Part shown: positions 7,842-16,679 of the stretch, in pieces
Layout: every line of letters begins with the position of its first letter
How positions within the stretch are numbered: position 1 is the first letter of the stretch
Source of the DNA: Bacteroides uniformis
GTDB lineage: Bacteria > Bacteroidota > Bacteroidia > Bacteroidales > Bacteroidaceae
NCBI RefSeq assembly: GCF_025147485.1
Contig: NZ_CP102263.1
Span: 2,989,501-3,053,500 of the forward strand
Length of the DNA: 64,000 bases
Direction of reading: 5' to 3'
Notes under the pieces: generated by a model
Databases searched by the model: none
What the model was told of the DNA's origin: nothing
What the model saw: only the letters and a program-made list of their open reading frames with translations
Translations under genes and position numbers: made by a program

Positions 7842-9062
7842 TTATTCGTAGCGTATGGCCTCTATCGGGTCGAGGTCCGCAGCTTTCTTGGCGGGATACC
7901 AACCGAAGAACACTCCGGTGACGGTACATACGGCGAAGGAGAGGAATACACTCCACGGCTGGATGAAGATGGGCCAGTGGGCAACGCCCTTCACTATCAA
8001 GCTGGCTCCGCATCCGATGATGACACCGATAATGCCTCCGGTGATGCTGATAAGAATGGCTTCGATGAGGAACTGGCTCAAGATGTCGACACCGCGGGCG
8101 CCTACACTCATGCGCAGGCCGATTTCGCGCGTGCGTTCCGTCACCGATACGTACATGATGTTCATAATGCCGATGCCGCCCACTACGAGCGAAATGCCGG
8201 CTATGCAGGCAAGCAGCGTGGTCATCAGGTCGGTGGTGGAGTTCAGCATGGTGCTGAGTTCCTGCTGGCTGCGAATGGTGAAGTCGTCGTCGTCACTCTC
8301 CTTCAGCTTGTGGTTGCGGCGCAGTATCTCGGTGATTTCGTCGGTGGCATTGTCCGTCATGTCCTCGGTGAGGGCGGAGGCGAAGATGCCGCTAAGGTAG
8401 GTCTGTGCCAGCAGGCGTTTCATCACGGTGCTGTAAGGGGCAAGCACTACGTCGTCCTGGTCCATGCCCATGGAGTTGTAGCCTTTGGACTTCAGCACGC
8501 CCACCACGCGGAAGGGCACTTGGTTGAAGCGGATGATACGTCCCACAGGGTCCTCTCCTCCGGGAAAGAGGTTGTCTTGGATGGTCTTTCCGATGACGCA
8601 CACCTTGGCAGAGGTCTGTATGTCGGCTTCGGTAAACATCTCGCCGTTCTCCACGCTGAGCTGCCGGATTTCGAGATAGTCCGTGCCCACGCCGCTCACG
8701 GAGGAGGGGTAGTTGTTGTTGCCCGCGATGAGCTGCCCGCTGGAGGAGACATTGGGGCTGACGGCAGCCAGAAAGTTGGTTTCGTTTCGCAGGGCTTCGT
8801 AGTCGGTCAGCTTCAAGGTCTGCATGGCGCTGGGGTCTTGGCGGACACCGCCGCGCATGTCGGCACCGGGGTGAATCATAATCATGTTGGAGCCCATCTC
8901 GGAGATTTGCGCCTGGATGCTTTTCTTCGAACCTTGTCCGATGGCAAGCATCGTGATGACGGACGCCACGCCGATGATGATGCCCAGCATGGTGAGGAAT
9001 GCGCGCAGCTTGTTGTTGTTCAAGGCTCGCAAGGCTATTTTGAAAAGGTTTGTTCCGTTCAT
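7842..9062 (-). CDS. MacB-type ABC transporter permease
   Basis: A 406-aa permease of the FtsX/MacB family: an N-terminal helix (about residues 20-42, LRAFLTMLGIIIGV), a large periplasmic MacB_PCD domain (about 50-250) and three C-terminal helices with the typical TEREIGLRMSVGAR loop near 310. Unlike Escherichia coli MacB, the ATPase is a separate gene just upstream. With the adaptor and TolC-like protein it forms a tripartite exporter that pushes periplasmic substrates out through the outer membrane. The substrate cannot be read from sequence; peptides, lipids or macrolides are known for the family. Confidence 0.93.
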   Translation of the reverse strand: MNGTNLFKIALRALNNNKLRAFLTMLGIIIGVASVITMLAIGQGSKKSIQAQISEMGSNMIMIHPGADMRGGVRQDPSAMQTLKLTDYEALRNETNFLAAVSPNVSSSGQLIAGNNNYPSSVSGVGTDYLEIRQLSVENGEMFTEADIQTSAKVCVIGKTIQDNLFPGGEDPVGRIIRFNQVPFRVVGVLKSKGYNSMGMDQDDVVLAPYSTVMKRLLAQTYLSGIFASALTEDMTDNATDEITEILRRNHKLKESDDDDFTIRSQQELSTMLNSTTDLMTTLLACIAGISLVVGGIGIMNIMYVSVTERTREIGLRMSVGARGVDILSQFLIEAILISITGGIIGVIIGCGASLIVKGVAHWPIFIQPWSVFLSFAVCTVTGVFFGWYPAKKAADLDPIEAIRYE

Positions 9063-9069
9063 ATCGTTT

Positions 9070-9118
9070 TAATGGAAAGTTTAAAATTAATCCCTAATCC
9101 TTAATCCCTTATCCCTCA
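9070..9118. repeat. Heptamer-like low-complexity repeat before the permease gene
   Basis: The 53-bp gap between the ATPase stop and the permease start is filled on the minus strand with variants of GGGATTA/AGGATTA. Similar short-period tracts replace leaders at 13032, 14633, 15818 and 20168. Confidence 0.6.
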
Positions 9119-9862
9119 TTCCTCCTCCTGCTTAGGCAATGCTGCCAGGGCTTCGGCTGCATTCTGGATTTGGGTGTTGATGGTATCGTCCTTGATTTGT
9201 CCGTCGCGCAGCACGATGTTGCGGCTGCTGTACTGGGCTATTTCGGGGTTGTGGGTGACGAAGATGATGGTGCGTCCTTCGGCATGCAGCTTTTGGAACA
9301 GTACCAGAATCTCGAAAGAAGTACGGGTGTCCAGGTTACCCGTAGCTTCGTCTGCCAGGATAACGGCGGGATTGTTCACCAAGGCGCGGGCGATGGCTAC
9401 GCGTTGCATCTGACCGCCGGACATCTGATTGGACTTATGTTCCAGTCGGTCGCCCAGCCCCACGGCTTGCAGGGCTTCGATGGCACGTCTCCGCCTTTCG
9501 GAAGCCGAGACGGAGGAGTTATACATCAGCGGTAGCTCCACATTTTCCACGGCAGTGGTTTTGGGCAGCAGGTTGTAACTCTGGAATACGAAGCCGATTT
9601 TACGGTTGCGTAGTACGGCGCGTTGAGGCTTGCTCATGGTGCGTACGGAGATACCGTCCAGCAGGTATTCGCCGCTGGTGGGCGTGTCCAGGCAGCCGAG
9701 GGTATTCAGCAAAGTCGACTTTCCGGAGCCCGATGTACCCATGATGGTGACAAACTCGCCTTCACGGATGGTGAACGAGACGCCGCGCAGGGCATGCACG
9801 GTTTCGTCCCCCACCTGGAAGTTGCGTTTGATATTTTGAAGTTCAATGACTGCTTTATTCAT
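9116..9862 (-). CDS. ABC transporter ATP-binding protein (MacB/LolD class)
   Basis: A 248-aa ATPase with Walker A GTSGSGKST near residue 42, Q-loop VFQSYNLLP, signature [14 protein letters not shown], Walker B VILADEATGNLDT and the H-switch VTHNPEIA. It powers the permease encoded 53 bp downstream. The last 25 residues (NAAEALAALPKQEEE end) extend beyond the core domain. It is preceded by the adaptor gene with a 15-bp gap, which supports a single transcript for the exporter. Confidence 0.94.
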   Translation of the reverse strand: MNKAVIELQNIKRNFQVGDETVHALRGVSFTIREGEFVTIMGTSGSGKSTLLNTLGCLDTPTSGEYLLDGISVRTMSKPQRAVLRNRKIGFVFQSYNLLPKTTAVENVELPLMYNSSVSASERRRRAIEALQAVGLGDRLEHKSNQMSGGQMQRVAIARALVNNPAVILADEATGNLDTRTSFEILVLFQKLHAEGRTIIFVTHNPEIAQYSSRNIVLRDGQIKDDTINTQIQNAAEALAALPKQEEE

Positions 9863-9877
9863 AATTCTTTTTTTGTA

Positions 9878-11107
9878 TTATTTTCCGCTCTTCTTCTTAC
9901 TTCCCGGAGGGCCAGGCATGAACGGACTCTTCTCACCTCCGGGAGCTTCCTGGCTCATGTCCGGAGCGCCGCTGCCGGGCATGCTGCCGATGGTGGCTTC
10001 GGTCACCACTACGGTACCTTCGTTAATGCCGCTGATAATTTCCGTGTTGACTCCGTTGGAGATACCTATCTTCACCGGATGGGCGGTAAAGGTGTTGCCT
10101 TCGCGGGTCCAGAGTTTATGTTCCCCTTCGCAATCCTTCACGATATCATTGTCGCCGATAAGCGGTTTTTCGGGGTTGAAGCGCAGGGCACGGGCAGGAG
10201 CGCACAGTACGTCTTTGCGGTCGAGGGTGAAGATGGTGACGTTGGCCGTCAGGCGTGGTTTCAGTTTCAGGTCAGGGTTGTGGGCGGATATGACTACTTC
10301 GTAGGTCACAACCGTGCTGGTGCTGGTGCTCGACGTGCTGCTTGAGCTGGCATCTCCCAGACGAATTTGTGTGACCACTCCTTCGAACACGTCATTCGGG
10401 TAGGCGTCTACGGTAAACGTGGCGCGCTGTCCCTCTTCCACACCGCCTATGTCCGCTTCGTCCACGTCGGCCACAACCTGCATCTGCGTCAGGTCGGCAG
10501 CGATGGTGAACAGTGTCGGTGTCTCGAAGCCGGAAGCCACGGTCTGTCCTGCTTCCACGTCGCGGCTGATGACTACACCGTCGATGGGAGAGGTGATGGT
10601 GGCGTAGGAGAGGTTGCGTTCAGCCTTTGCCAGTGATGCCTGGCTGCTTTCGTAGTTGCTCTTGGCCTTCTCGTAGTTATAGACGGACTGCTCATAGTCC
10701 GTGGCGGCGATGAGCTGCTTTTCGTTCAGCGTCTTGTTGCGCTCGTAGAGTTTTTTCTGGTACTCGTATTCGGCCTTTGCACCGTTGTAGGCGGCGCGTT
10801 GCGAAGCGAGTTCGCTTTGCAGTGTCACGCGGTCCATCTCGGCAATGAGTTGGCCTTTGGTTACTACGGAATTGTAGTCTACATGAATCTTGTCGATGAT
10901 ACCGCTCACCTGGGTACCCACTTCCACTTCCGTCACCGGTTCGATGGTCCCCGTGGCGGTTACGGATTCGGAAATCTCGCCTTTATGGATGGTTGCTGTG
11001 GCGTAGGTCACCTTGTGCTTGGCCTTGGCACCACCGAAGAGCCATACGCCGCCGCCCACTATGATTACGGCAGCTACGGCAATGAGGATGATTCTTTTTT
11101 TGTTCAT
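9878..11107 (-). CDS. MacA-type periplasmic adaptor (membrane fusion protein)
   Basis: A 409-aa adaptor linking the inner-membrane ABC unit to the TolC-like channel. It has an N-terminal membrane anchor (residues 5-25), a lipoyl-like half (TGTIEPVTEVEVGTQVSG near 55), a helical hairpin with coiled-coil character (about 95-170), the second lipoyl half (ITSPIDGVVISRDVEAGQTV) and beta-barrel/proximal domains. Two oddities: a run of Ser and Thr near residue 255 inside the barrel region, and a Pro/Gly/Ser-rich basic C-terminal tail. Gap of 12 bp to the TolC-like gene. Confidence 0.94.
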   Translation of the reverse strand: MNKKRIILIAVAAVIIVGGGVWLFGGAKAKHKVTYATATIHKGEISESVTATGTIEPVTEVEVGTQVSGIIDKIHVDYNSVVTKGQLIAEMDRVTLQSELASQRAAYNGAKAEYEYQKKLYERNKTLNEKQLIAATDYEQSVYNYEKAKSNYESSQASLAKAERNLSYATITSPIDGVVISRDVEAGQTVASGFETPTLFTIAADLTQMQVVADVDEADIGGVEEGQRATFTVDAYPNDVFEGVVTQIRLGDASSSSTSSTSTSTVVTYEVVISAHNPDLKLKPRLTANVTIFTLDRKDVLCAPARALRFNPEKPLIGDNDIVKDCEGEHKLWTREGNTFTAHPVKIGISNGVNTEIISGINEGTVVVTEATIGSMPGSGAPDMSQEAPGGEKSPFMPGPPGSKKKSGK

Positions 11108-11119
11108 ATATATAAGGTA

Positions 11120-12520
11120 TTATAATTCGATTTTTTCTCCTTGATAAAACTTCAGTAGCTGCATATTCAGTATGGCCATGTATTTGGCTTGCAGTGTCTC
11201 CTGCTGTGCGCTGAGCAGATTGCTTTTCTCAGTCAGCAGTTCTACGGTATTCTTCATGCCCAGGTTGAACTGCTCTTGAATCAGTTCATAGCTGGTCTGC
11301 GTACTTTTCAGTTTCTCTGTGGCGGCGGCGTAGCGCTGCTGGGCGCTGTTGGCATCGAGCCAGAGGGTTTCGATGGTCTTGTACAGCGTTTTTTGGTCGT
11401 CCAGCAGGTCCAGTTCGCTGGTCTGCTTCTGAATCTTGGCTTTCTCTACGGCACTCTTGGTCTGCCGGTTGCTGAAGATAGGCACGCTTACGGTGAAGCC
11501 CAGCGAGTTGTTCCAGTTCTGTTTGACTTGCTCGCTGAAGGTGAAGTCATTGCCGTTGGCATGGCTGGTTCCGATGCCGGCGCTGAGGCTCAGCGTAGGC
11601 AGATAGCCAGCGCGGGCAATTTTGATGTCGAGGTCGGATGTCTGTATATTCAGTTTGCCGGCTTCTATTTCCGGACGGAGCACGAGGGCAGAACGGTAAA
11701 CGTCCGTTTTGGTGGGCAGGGGTGCCAGTACGTTTTCCGTGCCGAGTGTGGGGATGTAGAGGTTCATCTCGGATTCGCCGTCCAGTTCCAGGAGTTGTTT
11801 CAGTTGTAGTTTGTAGTCTTGCAGGGTGGCTTGTGCGGTCACCAGTTGGTACTTGTCGGTGCTTACCTGCGCTTCCAGTTGTGCCAGGTCGCTTTTGGCT
11901 ATGCTTCCTGCTTCGAGAAGCTGGCGGGCGCGTTCGCATTCGGCTTGGCTCACTTCCAGGGTCGATTCGTTCACTTTCACGGCTTCGGCGGCGTAGAGTA
12001 TCTGTACGTAGGTTTGTGCGATACTTTCTTCGATGCTGTTCTCGCTCTGTGCTACGCTAAGTTCGGCAATGCGGTTGTTCAGTTGCTGTTGTTTGATGGT
12101 GTTGAGGCGCTTCCCGCCGTTGTAGAGGGTCCAGTTGGCATCGATGCCGTAGCTGCCGTTATAGGAAGTCTTGCTCTGGCTGCTGGTGATGTTGTCGCCG
12201 TCGATGATGGTGTTTGTCTCGCTCTTCGGGCGATTCACGACACGCTGGCTCACACTGGCCGAAAGGCTGGGGAAGAGAGCGGCTCGGGCGGTCTTTACAT
12301 CTACCTGGGCACTTTCCGCGTTGAGGCGGTTCTTGCGGATGGTGATGTTTTGCTGCAAGGCATAGTCGATGCACGCTTGCAAGTCCCATTGGGCGGGCAG
12401 GCTGTCGGCTGGCTGCTCGGAACTGCCGGGTATCTGCGTGGAAGTGCCGTTTTGGGCGGCCACTCCCATGCAGCTTGCCATACATAGCGCTATCACTGTC
12501 AATCTTTTTACGTTCGTCAT
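11120..12520 (-). CDS. TolC family outer-membrane efflux protein
   Basis: A 466-aa outer-membrane factor with a signal peptide (cleavage near AAQ, residues 21-23) and two internally repeated halves of long alpha-helical coils, typical of TolC proteins (NRLNAESAQVDVKTARAAL near 60 and the second-half LVLRPEIEAGKLNIQ region). It is the first gene of the exporter operon TolC, adaptor, ATPase, permease, and is preceded by a consensus promoter at 12550-12581. Confidence 0.94.
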   Translation of the reverse strand: MTNVKRLTVIALCMASCMGVAAQNGTSTQIPGSSEQPADSLPAQWDLQACIDYALQQNITIRKNRLNAESAQVDVKTARAALFPSLSASVSQRVVNRPKSETNTIIDGDNITSSQSKTSYNGSYGIDANWTLYNGGKRLNTIKQQQLNNRIAELSVAQSENSIEESIAQTYVQILYAAEAVKVNESTLEVSQAECERARQLLEAGSIAKSDLAQLEAQVSTDKYQLVTAQATLQDYKLQLKQLLELDGESEMNLYIPTLGTENVLAPLPTKTDVYRSALVLRPEIEAGKLNIQTSDLDIKIARAGYLPTLSLSAGIGTSHANGNDFTFSEQVKQNWNNSLGFTVSVPIFSNRQTKSAVEKAKIQKQTSELDLLDDQKTLYKTIETLWLDANSAQQRYAAATEKLKSTQTSYELIQEQFNLGMKNTVELLTEKSNLLSAQQETLQAKYMAILNMQLLKFYQGEKIEL

Positions 12521-12549
12521 ATCTTCGTTATTCTATGGTTTTATATTTG

Positions 12550-12581
12550 CAAATGTAGTGGGGTGGAGAAAGGATTGCAAA
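12550..12581 (-). promoter_or_regulatory. Consensus promoter of the efflux operon
   Basis: On the minus strand TTTG (12578-12581), 20 nt, TACATTTG (12550-12557). Predicted start near 12546 gives a leader of about 26 nt. Confidence 0.8.
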
Positions 12582-12676
12582 AGTGATAGACGTTGAGTGA
12601 ATTTTCCTCGCCTAAAATCTTTTTTGTACCGATGAATGGGAGAAGTCTTTTTTCTGTTCAACTTTTCACCTTTTTA

Positions 12677-12708
12677 TTTGTTCTTTATATAAAAGTATTT
12701 TATATTTG
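12677..12708 (+). promoter_or_regulatory. Consensus promoter of the DUF4492-cydAB operon
   Basis: TTTG (12677-12680), 20-nt spacer, TATATTTG (12701-12708); predicted start near 12713, 18 nt before the DUF4492 ATG. Confidence 0.8.
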
Positions 12709-12730
12709 TAATCATTATAATTTTATCGGC

Positions 12731-12952
12731 ATGAAACAGACTGCGGTAAACATTTGGCGTTTTTATTTGGAAGGTTTTCGAAGTATGACGTTAGGGCGTA
12801 CTTTGTGGCTTATCATTCTTGTGAAGTTATTCATTATGTTCTTCATTCTCCGCCTTTTCTTCTTCCCACGGTTTCTGAATACCCCCGTGGTGGGCGATGA
12901 CAAGGAAGGCTATGTCAGCAATGAGCTTATCCACCGGAGTCTGGGCGACTAA
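12731..12952 (+). CDS. DUF4492 small membrane protein preceding cydAB
   Basis: A 73-aa protein with one strong hydrophobic helix (about residues 26-47, WLIILVKLFIMFFIL) flanked by an amphipathic N-terminal segment and a polar tail ending HRSLGD. Families of this type are found next to cytochrome bd genes in Bacteroidetes, so it may be an accessory or assembly subunit comparable in position to CydX of proteobacteria; that comparison is inference, not homology. I chose ATG 12731 because it lies 18 nt after the predicted transcription start; the longer upstream frame would begin before the promoter. Confidence 0.8.
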   Translation: MKQTAVNIWRFYLEGFRSMTLGRTLWLIILVKLFIMFFILRLFFFPRFLNTPVVGDDKEGYVSNELIHRSLGD

Positions 12953-13000
12953 ACACGGAGACACAGAGTTTATTTCCTTGCCCTTATAAATTCTCCGTGT
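12953..13000. repeat. Inverted repeat with ACACGGAGA arms
   Basis: Arms ACACGGAGA (12953-12961) and TCTCCGTGT (12992-13000) sit directly after the DUF4492 stop. The sequence resembles the 'cacggattacacgg' elements at 4549, 38418 and 39446 in composition and position, but is shorter. Confidence 0.6.
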
Positions 13001-13031
13001 CTCTCTGTTCTTACCCGATAACTTAAAAACT

Positions 13032-13060
13032 TAATAACTCATAACTTATAACTCATAACT
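13032..13060 (+). repeat. TAACTCATAACTTA tandem tract before cydA
   Basis: Two 14-bp units of ATAACTCATAACTT-type sequence lie 8 bp before the cydA start codon. The same tract recurs before cydB (14633-14669) and, in part, before potD (20168-20186). Confidence 0.75.
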
Positions 13061-13068
13061 TGATTCTT

Positions 13069-14643
13069 ATGCTTGGACACATTGACACTTCCCTGATTGA
13101 CTGGTCGAGAGCCCAATTTGCCTTGACCGCCATCTATCACTGGATTTTTGTGCCGCTGACACTTGGACTGGCGGTAATTATGGGCATCATGGAGACAGCG
13201 TACTACCGTACGGGTGACGAATTTTGGAAACGTACTGCCAAATTCTGGATGAAGATTTTCGGTATCAACTTTGCTATTGGTGTAGCAACCGGTATTATTC
13301 TGGAATTTGAATTCGGTACGAATTGGAGTAATTACAGTTGGTTTGTGGGCGACATCTTCGGTGCGCCGCTTGCCATCGAGGGTATTTTGGCTTTCTTTAT
13401 GGAAGCAACGTTTATCGCCGTCATGTTCTTCGGCTGGGATAAGGTGAGCAAGCGTTTCCACCTGGCATCTACTTGGCTCACGGGGCTGGGCGCCACGATT
13501 TCTGCCTGGTGGATTCTGGTTGCCAATGCGTGGATGCAGAATCCCGTAGGTATGGAGTTCAATCCCGATACGGCACGCAACGAGATGGTGGACTTCTGGG
13601 CTGTGGCAACTTCGCCGATGGCTGTCAATAAGTTCTTCCATAGCGTGCTGTCCGGCTGGGTGCTGGCTGCCGTGTTTGTAGTAGGCGTAAGCTGCTGGTA
13701 TCTGTGGAAGAAGCGCGAGAAGAAATTTGCGCTGGCAAGTGTAAAGATTGCCGCATGGGTAGGTCTGTGTGCCGCTGTGCTCTCTGCCTGGACGGGTGAT
13801 GGCTCGGGCTATCAGGTGGCGCAAAAGCAGCCGATGAAGCTGGCTGCTATGGAAGGCTATTATGAAGGGCGGCAAGGTGCCGGATTGGTAGCGTTCGGGC
13901 TGCTGAATCCTGCCAAGCAGACACCGCAGGACGGAGTAGACCCATTCCTTTTCCGTGTGGAAATTCCGAAGATGCTGTCGTTGCTTGCCGAGCGCAAGAT
14001 GGATGCTTTTGTTCCCGGTATCAATGACCTGCTGAAAGGTGGATATCCGTTGAGCGATGGTACCGTAGCGCTTTCGGCAGAGGAGAAAATAGAAAAAGGA
14101 AAAACGGCTATCGGTGCGTTTGCCGCCTATCGTGCAGCCAAGGCTGCGGGCAATGAGGCAGATGCAGAGGTGGCTGCCAAAGTGTTGAAAGATAATGTAG
14201 CCTATTTCGGTTATGGTTATATCAAGGACGTGAACGAGCTGGTGCCCAATGTGTCCCTTACGTTCTACATGTTCCGTGTGATGGTGATGTTGGGTGGATA
14301 CTTCATCCTCTTCTTTATTGTGGTGCTGTTCCTGGCCTATAAGAAAGACTTGTCGCGGATGCCATGGATGCATTGGGTGGCTATGCTCACCATTCCGCTG
14401 GGCTATCTGGCTGGACAAGCCGGATGGGTGGTTGCCGAGTGTGGTCGTCAGCCGTGGGCCATCCAAGATATGCTGCCCACGAGTGCCGCCATCTCTAAGC
14501 TGGATGTAGGCTCCGTGCAGACCACGTTCTTTATTTTCCTGGTACTTTTCACTGTCATGCTGATTGCTGAGGTGGGAATTATGCTGAAGGCTATTCGCAA
14601 AGGTCCTGAAACCGAAACGCACACACCGTCACATAACTCATAA
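13069..14643 (+). CDS. cydA: cytochrome bd ubiquinol oxidase subunit I
   Basis: Quinol-oxidising subunit of the high-affinity terminal oxidase, which lets Bacteroides consume trace oxygen. The product is 524 aa. Haem ligands are recognisable: H24 in AIYHWIFVPLTLGLA, the His in KFFHSVLSGW and the Met in FYMFRVMVM. The GRQPW motif near the C-terminus is present and the periplasmic Q-loop is long, as in Escherichia coli (about 110 residues between the two helical halves). A TTG three codons upstream is rejected in favour of the ATG. The last residues, SHNS, are encoded by the TAACTCA repeat tract. Confidence 0.97.
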   Translation: MLGHIDTSLIDWSRAQFALTAIYHWIFVPLTLGLAVIMGIMETAYYRTGDEFWKRTAKFWMKIFGINFAIGVATGIILEFEFGTNWSNYSWFVGDIFGAPLAIEGILAFFMEATFIAVMFFGWDKVSKRFHLASTWLTGLGATISAWWILVANAWMQNPVGMEFNPDTARNEMVDFWAVATSPMAVNKFFHSVLSGWVLAAVFVVGVSCWYLWKKREKKFALASVKIAAWVGLCAAVLSAWTGDGSGYQVAQKQPMKLAAMEGYYEGRQGAGLVAFGLLNPAKQTPQDGVDPFLFRVEIPKMLSLLAERKMDAFVPGINDLLKGGYPLSDGTVALSAEEKIEKGKTAIGAFAAYRAAKAAGNEADAEVAAKVLKDNVAYFGYGYIKDVNELVPNVSLTFYMFRVMVMLGGYFILFFIVVLFLAYKKDLSRMPWMHWVAMLTIPLGYLAGQAGWVVAECGRQPWAIQDMLPTSAAISKLDVGSVQTTFFIFLVLFTVMLIAEVGIMLKAIRKGPETETHTPSHNS

Positions 14644-14669
14644 CTCATAACTTATAACTCATAACTCAC
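14633..14669 (+). repeat. TAACTCATAACT tract spanning the cydA stop and cydB leader
   Basis: About five units of ATAACTC/ATAACTT fill the whole 27-bp gap between cydA and cydB and extend about 10 bp into the end of cydA. Confidence 0.75.
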
Positions 14670-14670
14670 A

Positions 14671-15819
14671 ATGAATGCTTATATATTTCTTCAACACTAT
14701 TGGTGGTTTGTAGTCTCTTTGCTGGGAGCACTACTGGTATTCCTGCTGTTCGTGCAGGGAGGTAATTCGCTTCTGTTCTGTCTGGGGAAGACGGAGGAGC
14801 AGAAGAAGATGATGATTAATTCTACGGGACGGAAGTGGGAGTTCACGTTTACAACGCTCGTCACGTTTGGAGGTGCGTTCTTTGCTTCGTTTCCGTTGTT
14901 CTATAGTACCAGTTTCGGAGGGGCCTATTGGCTGTGGATGATTATTCTGTTCAGCTTTGTGTTGCAGGCTGTCAGCTACGAGTTTCAGTCGAAGGCGGGA
15001 AATCTGCTGGGCAAGACAACGTATCGCACGTTCCTGGTGATAAACGGAGTGGTAGGTCCGGTATTGCTGGGTGGGGCAGTGGCCACGTTCTTCACGGGGT
15101 CTAACTTCTATATCAATAAAGGGAATATCGCAGATGCGGCAATGCCGGTTATCAGCCAATGGGCTAACGGCTGGCATGGGTTGGATGCGTTGCTTAATCC
15201 GTGGAATGTGGTGCTGGGGCTGGCTGTGTTCTTCCTGGCACGTATCTTGGGAGCGCTTTATTTTATTAATAATATCAATGAGGATGATTTGGTGAAACGC
15301 TGCCGCCGGGCACTTTGGGGAAATACGGCGTTGTTCCTGGTATTCTTCCTGGCCTTCGTCATCCGCACGTTGCTTGCCGACGGCTATGCTGTACGCCCGG
15401 AAACGGGAGAGGTGTTCATGGAACCTTACAAGTATCTGACGAACTTCCTGCAGATGCCAGTAGTGCTGCTTGTATTCCTGGTTGGTGTGGTGGCTGTGCT
15501 CTGGGGCATTATCCGCACGCTGTGGAAGCCGGCATTCGACAAGGGTATCTGGTTTGCCGGTGCAGGGACGGTGCTTACGGTATTGGCACTGCTGCTTGTG
15601 GCAGGCTATAACAATACGGCCTATTATCCGTCTACCCACGACCTGCAAAGCTCACTCACGTTGGCAAACAGTTGCTCGAGCCAGTTCACACTGAAGGTTA
15701 TGGCTTATGTCTCTATCCTTGTTCCTTTCGTTCTTGCCTACATCTTCTACGCTTGGCGCAGTATCGACAATCGCAAGATTGATGCGAAGGAGATGGAAGA
15801 GGGAGGACACGCGTATTAA
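14671..15819 (+). CDS. cydB: cytochrome bd ubiquinol oxidase subunit II
   Basis: Second membrane subunit of the bd oxidase; 382 aa with about nine hydrophobic helices. Characteristic segments are the N-terminal WWFVVSLLGALL, FVQGGNSLLF, the ENxxGRKWEF-like STGRKWEFTFTTLVTFGGAFFASFP and the C-terminal ALAYIFYAWR. It directly follows cydA and shares its promoter. The C-terminus carries a charged tail (DAKEMEEGGHAY). Confidence 0.97.
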   Translation: MNAYIFLQHYWWFVVSLLGALLVFLLFVQGGNSLLFCLGKTEEQKKMMINSTGRKWEFTFTTLVTFGGAFFASFPLFYSTSFGGAYWLWMIILFSFVLQAVSYEFQSKAGNLLGKTTYRTFLVINGVVGPVLLGGAVATFFTGSNFYINKGNIADAAMPVISQWANGWHGLDALLNPWNVVLGLAVFFLARILGALYFINNINEDDLVKRCRRALWGNTALFLVFFLAFVIRTLLADGYAVRPETGEVFMEPYKYLTNFLQMPVVLLVFLVGVVAVLWGIIRTLWKPAFDKGIWFAGAGTVLTVLALLLVAGYNNTAYYPSTHDLQSSLTLANSCSSQFTLKVMAYVSILVPFVLAYIFYAWRSIDNRKIDAKEMEEGGHAY

Positions 15820-15846
15820 TTAAAAATTAAGAATTAAAAATTAAAG
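15818..15846 (+). repeat. AAATTAAGAATTAAAAATTAA tract after cydB
   Basis: Short-period A/T repeat directly following the cydB stop codon, of the same class as the other leader tracts in this window. Confidence 0.6.
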
Positions 15847-15891
15847 GAGGATGTGTCATCTGTGTGCTATTAACTGTTTTGATACATCCTC
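15847..15891. terminator. Hairpin between convergent cydB and mtgA
   Basis: Arms GAGGATGTGTCA (15847-15858) and TGATACATCCTC (15880-15891) pair over 12 bp with one mismatch; followed by TTCTTATT on the plus strand. A bidirectional terminator is likely though the U-run is weak. Confidence 0.5.
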
Positions 15892-15894
15892 TTC

Positions 15895-16599
15895 TTATTC
15901 TTTTGTCCGCTTCTCATTTAGCTGGAATTTGGGTACCAGTTTCATCAATCGTAGAATCTGTCCTTGCCTTTTCTTTATGTAAGGGGAGGGGTGTGCTGAG
16001 TCGAAGCGTATGGGGTTGGGCAATGTTGCCGCTATTAGTGCGCACTGTCCGGCAGAGAGCTTGGCTGCTGTAGTCTTGAACTTGTATTTGGCGGCAGCTT
16101 GTGCGCCATAGATGCCTTTTCCCATTTCGATGGAGTTGAGATAGACCTCCATGATACGTTCTTTGGACCAGAAGAATTCTATCAGTACGGTGAAGTAGAC
16201 TTCCAGTCCTTTACGTACCCAGGAAGACTGGGGCCATAGGAATACATTCTTTGCCGTCTGCTGGCTGATGGTGCTTGCGCCCCGTTTCCGTTTTCTTGTT
16301 TCATTCTCCTTTATCGCTTTCTGTATCTCGATGAAATCGAATCCGTTGTGTGTGGCAAACCGGTTGTCTTCCGAGGCAATGACGGCCATAGGCAGGTGAG
16401 GGGATATCTTGTCGGAAGATACCCAAGTGTGGTGCCAGCATGGACTTTCACCCTTAAAGACCTGTTGCACGCTGCGAATAACCATCAGTGGCGTGATGTA
16501 GACGGGTACAAAACGATAAGCCACTACCGCTAGGATAGTGGAAATAAAGAAGAATAATATGATGTTGCGGAGGAACCGCAAAGGCTTCGGGAGTTTCAT
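15895..16599 (-). CDS. mtgA: monofunctional biosynthetic peptidoglycan transglycosylase
   Basis: Polymerises lipid II into glycan strands at the periplasmic face of the inner membrane. The product is 234 aa with one N-terminal membrane anchor (residues 10-32). GT51 family motifs are present: EDNRF with catalytic Glu at 77, [44 protein letters not shown] and the [10 protein letters not shown] segment. There is no transpeptidase domain, which distinguishes it from class A penicillin-binding proteins. A perfect palindrome separates it from the upstream OmpA-like gene. Confidence 0.95.
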   Translation of the reverse strand: MKLPKPLRFLRNIILFFFISTILAVVAYRFVPVYITPLMVIRSVQQVFKGESPCWHHTWVSSDKISPHLPMAVIASEDNRFATHNGFDFIEIQKAIKENETRKRKRGASTISQQTAKNVFLWPQSSWVRKGLEVYFTVLIEFFWSKERIMEVYLNSIEMGKGIYGAQAAAKYKFKTTAAKLSAGQCALIAATLPNPIRFDSAHPSPYIKKRQGQILRLMKLVPKFQLNEKRTKE

Positions 16600-16614
16600 G
16601 GAGAGAGTGCCAAT

Positions 16615-16670
16615 GTGATTAATGTGTTAATGTGCCAATATGCATATTGGCACATTAACACATTAATCAC
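16615..16670. repeat. Perfect 56-bp palindrome
   Basis: Positions 16615-16642 are exactly the reverse complement of 16643-16670, centred on ATGCAT with no loop. The arms are built of TTAATGTG/AATGTGCC-like units, and GTGCCAAT occurs again just outside (16608). It lies in the 80-bp gap between the OmpA-like lipoprotein stop and the mtgA start. Confidence 0.95.
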
Positions 16671-16679
16671 TTTACCATA

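Noticed and set aside
7977..9104. 375-codon frame antisense to the MacB-type permease
   Set aside because: Composition rich in A, G, D and H with no motif; the permease on the other strand has clear FtsX features.
7842..12520. Calling the exporter macrolide-specific (MacAB-TolC)
   Set aside because: The parts are of that class, but the ATPase and permease are separate genes and many relatives export peptides or lipids; sequence alone does not set the substrate.
13039..14622. 527-codon open frame antisense to cydA
   Set aside because: It mirrors the codon structure of cydA, has a low-complexity composition rich in H, Q and R, and no family features. CydA motifs prove the plus strand is coding.
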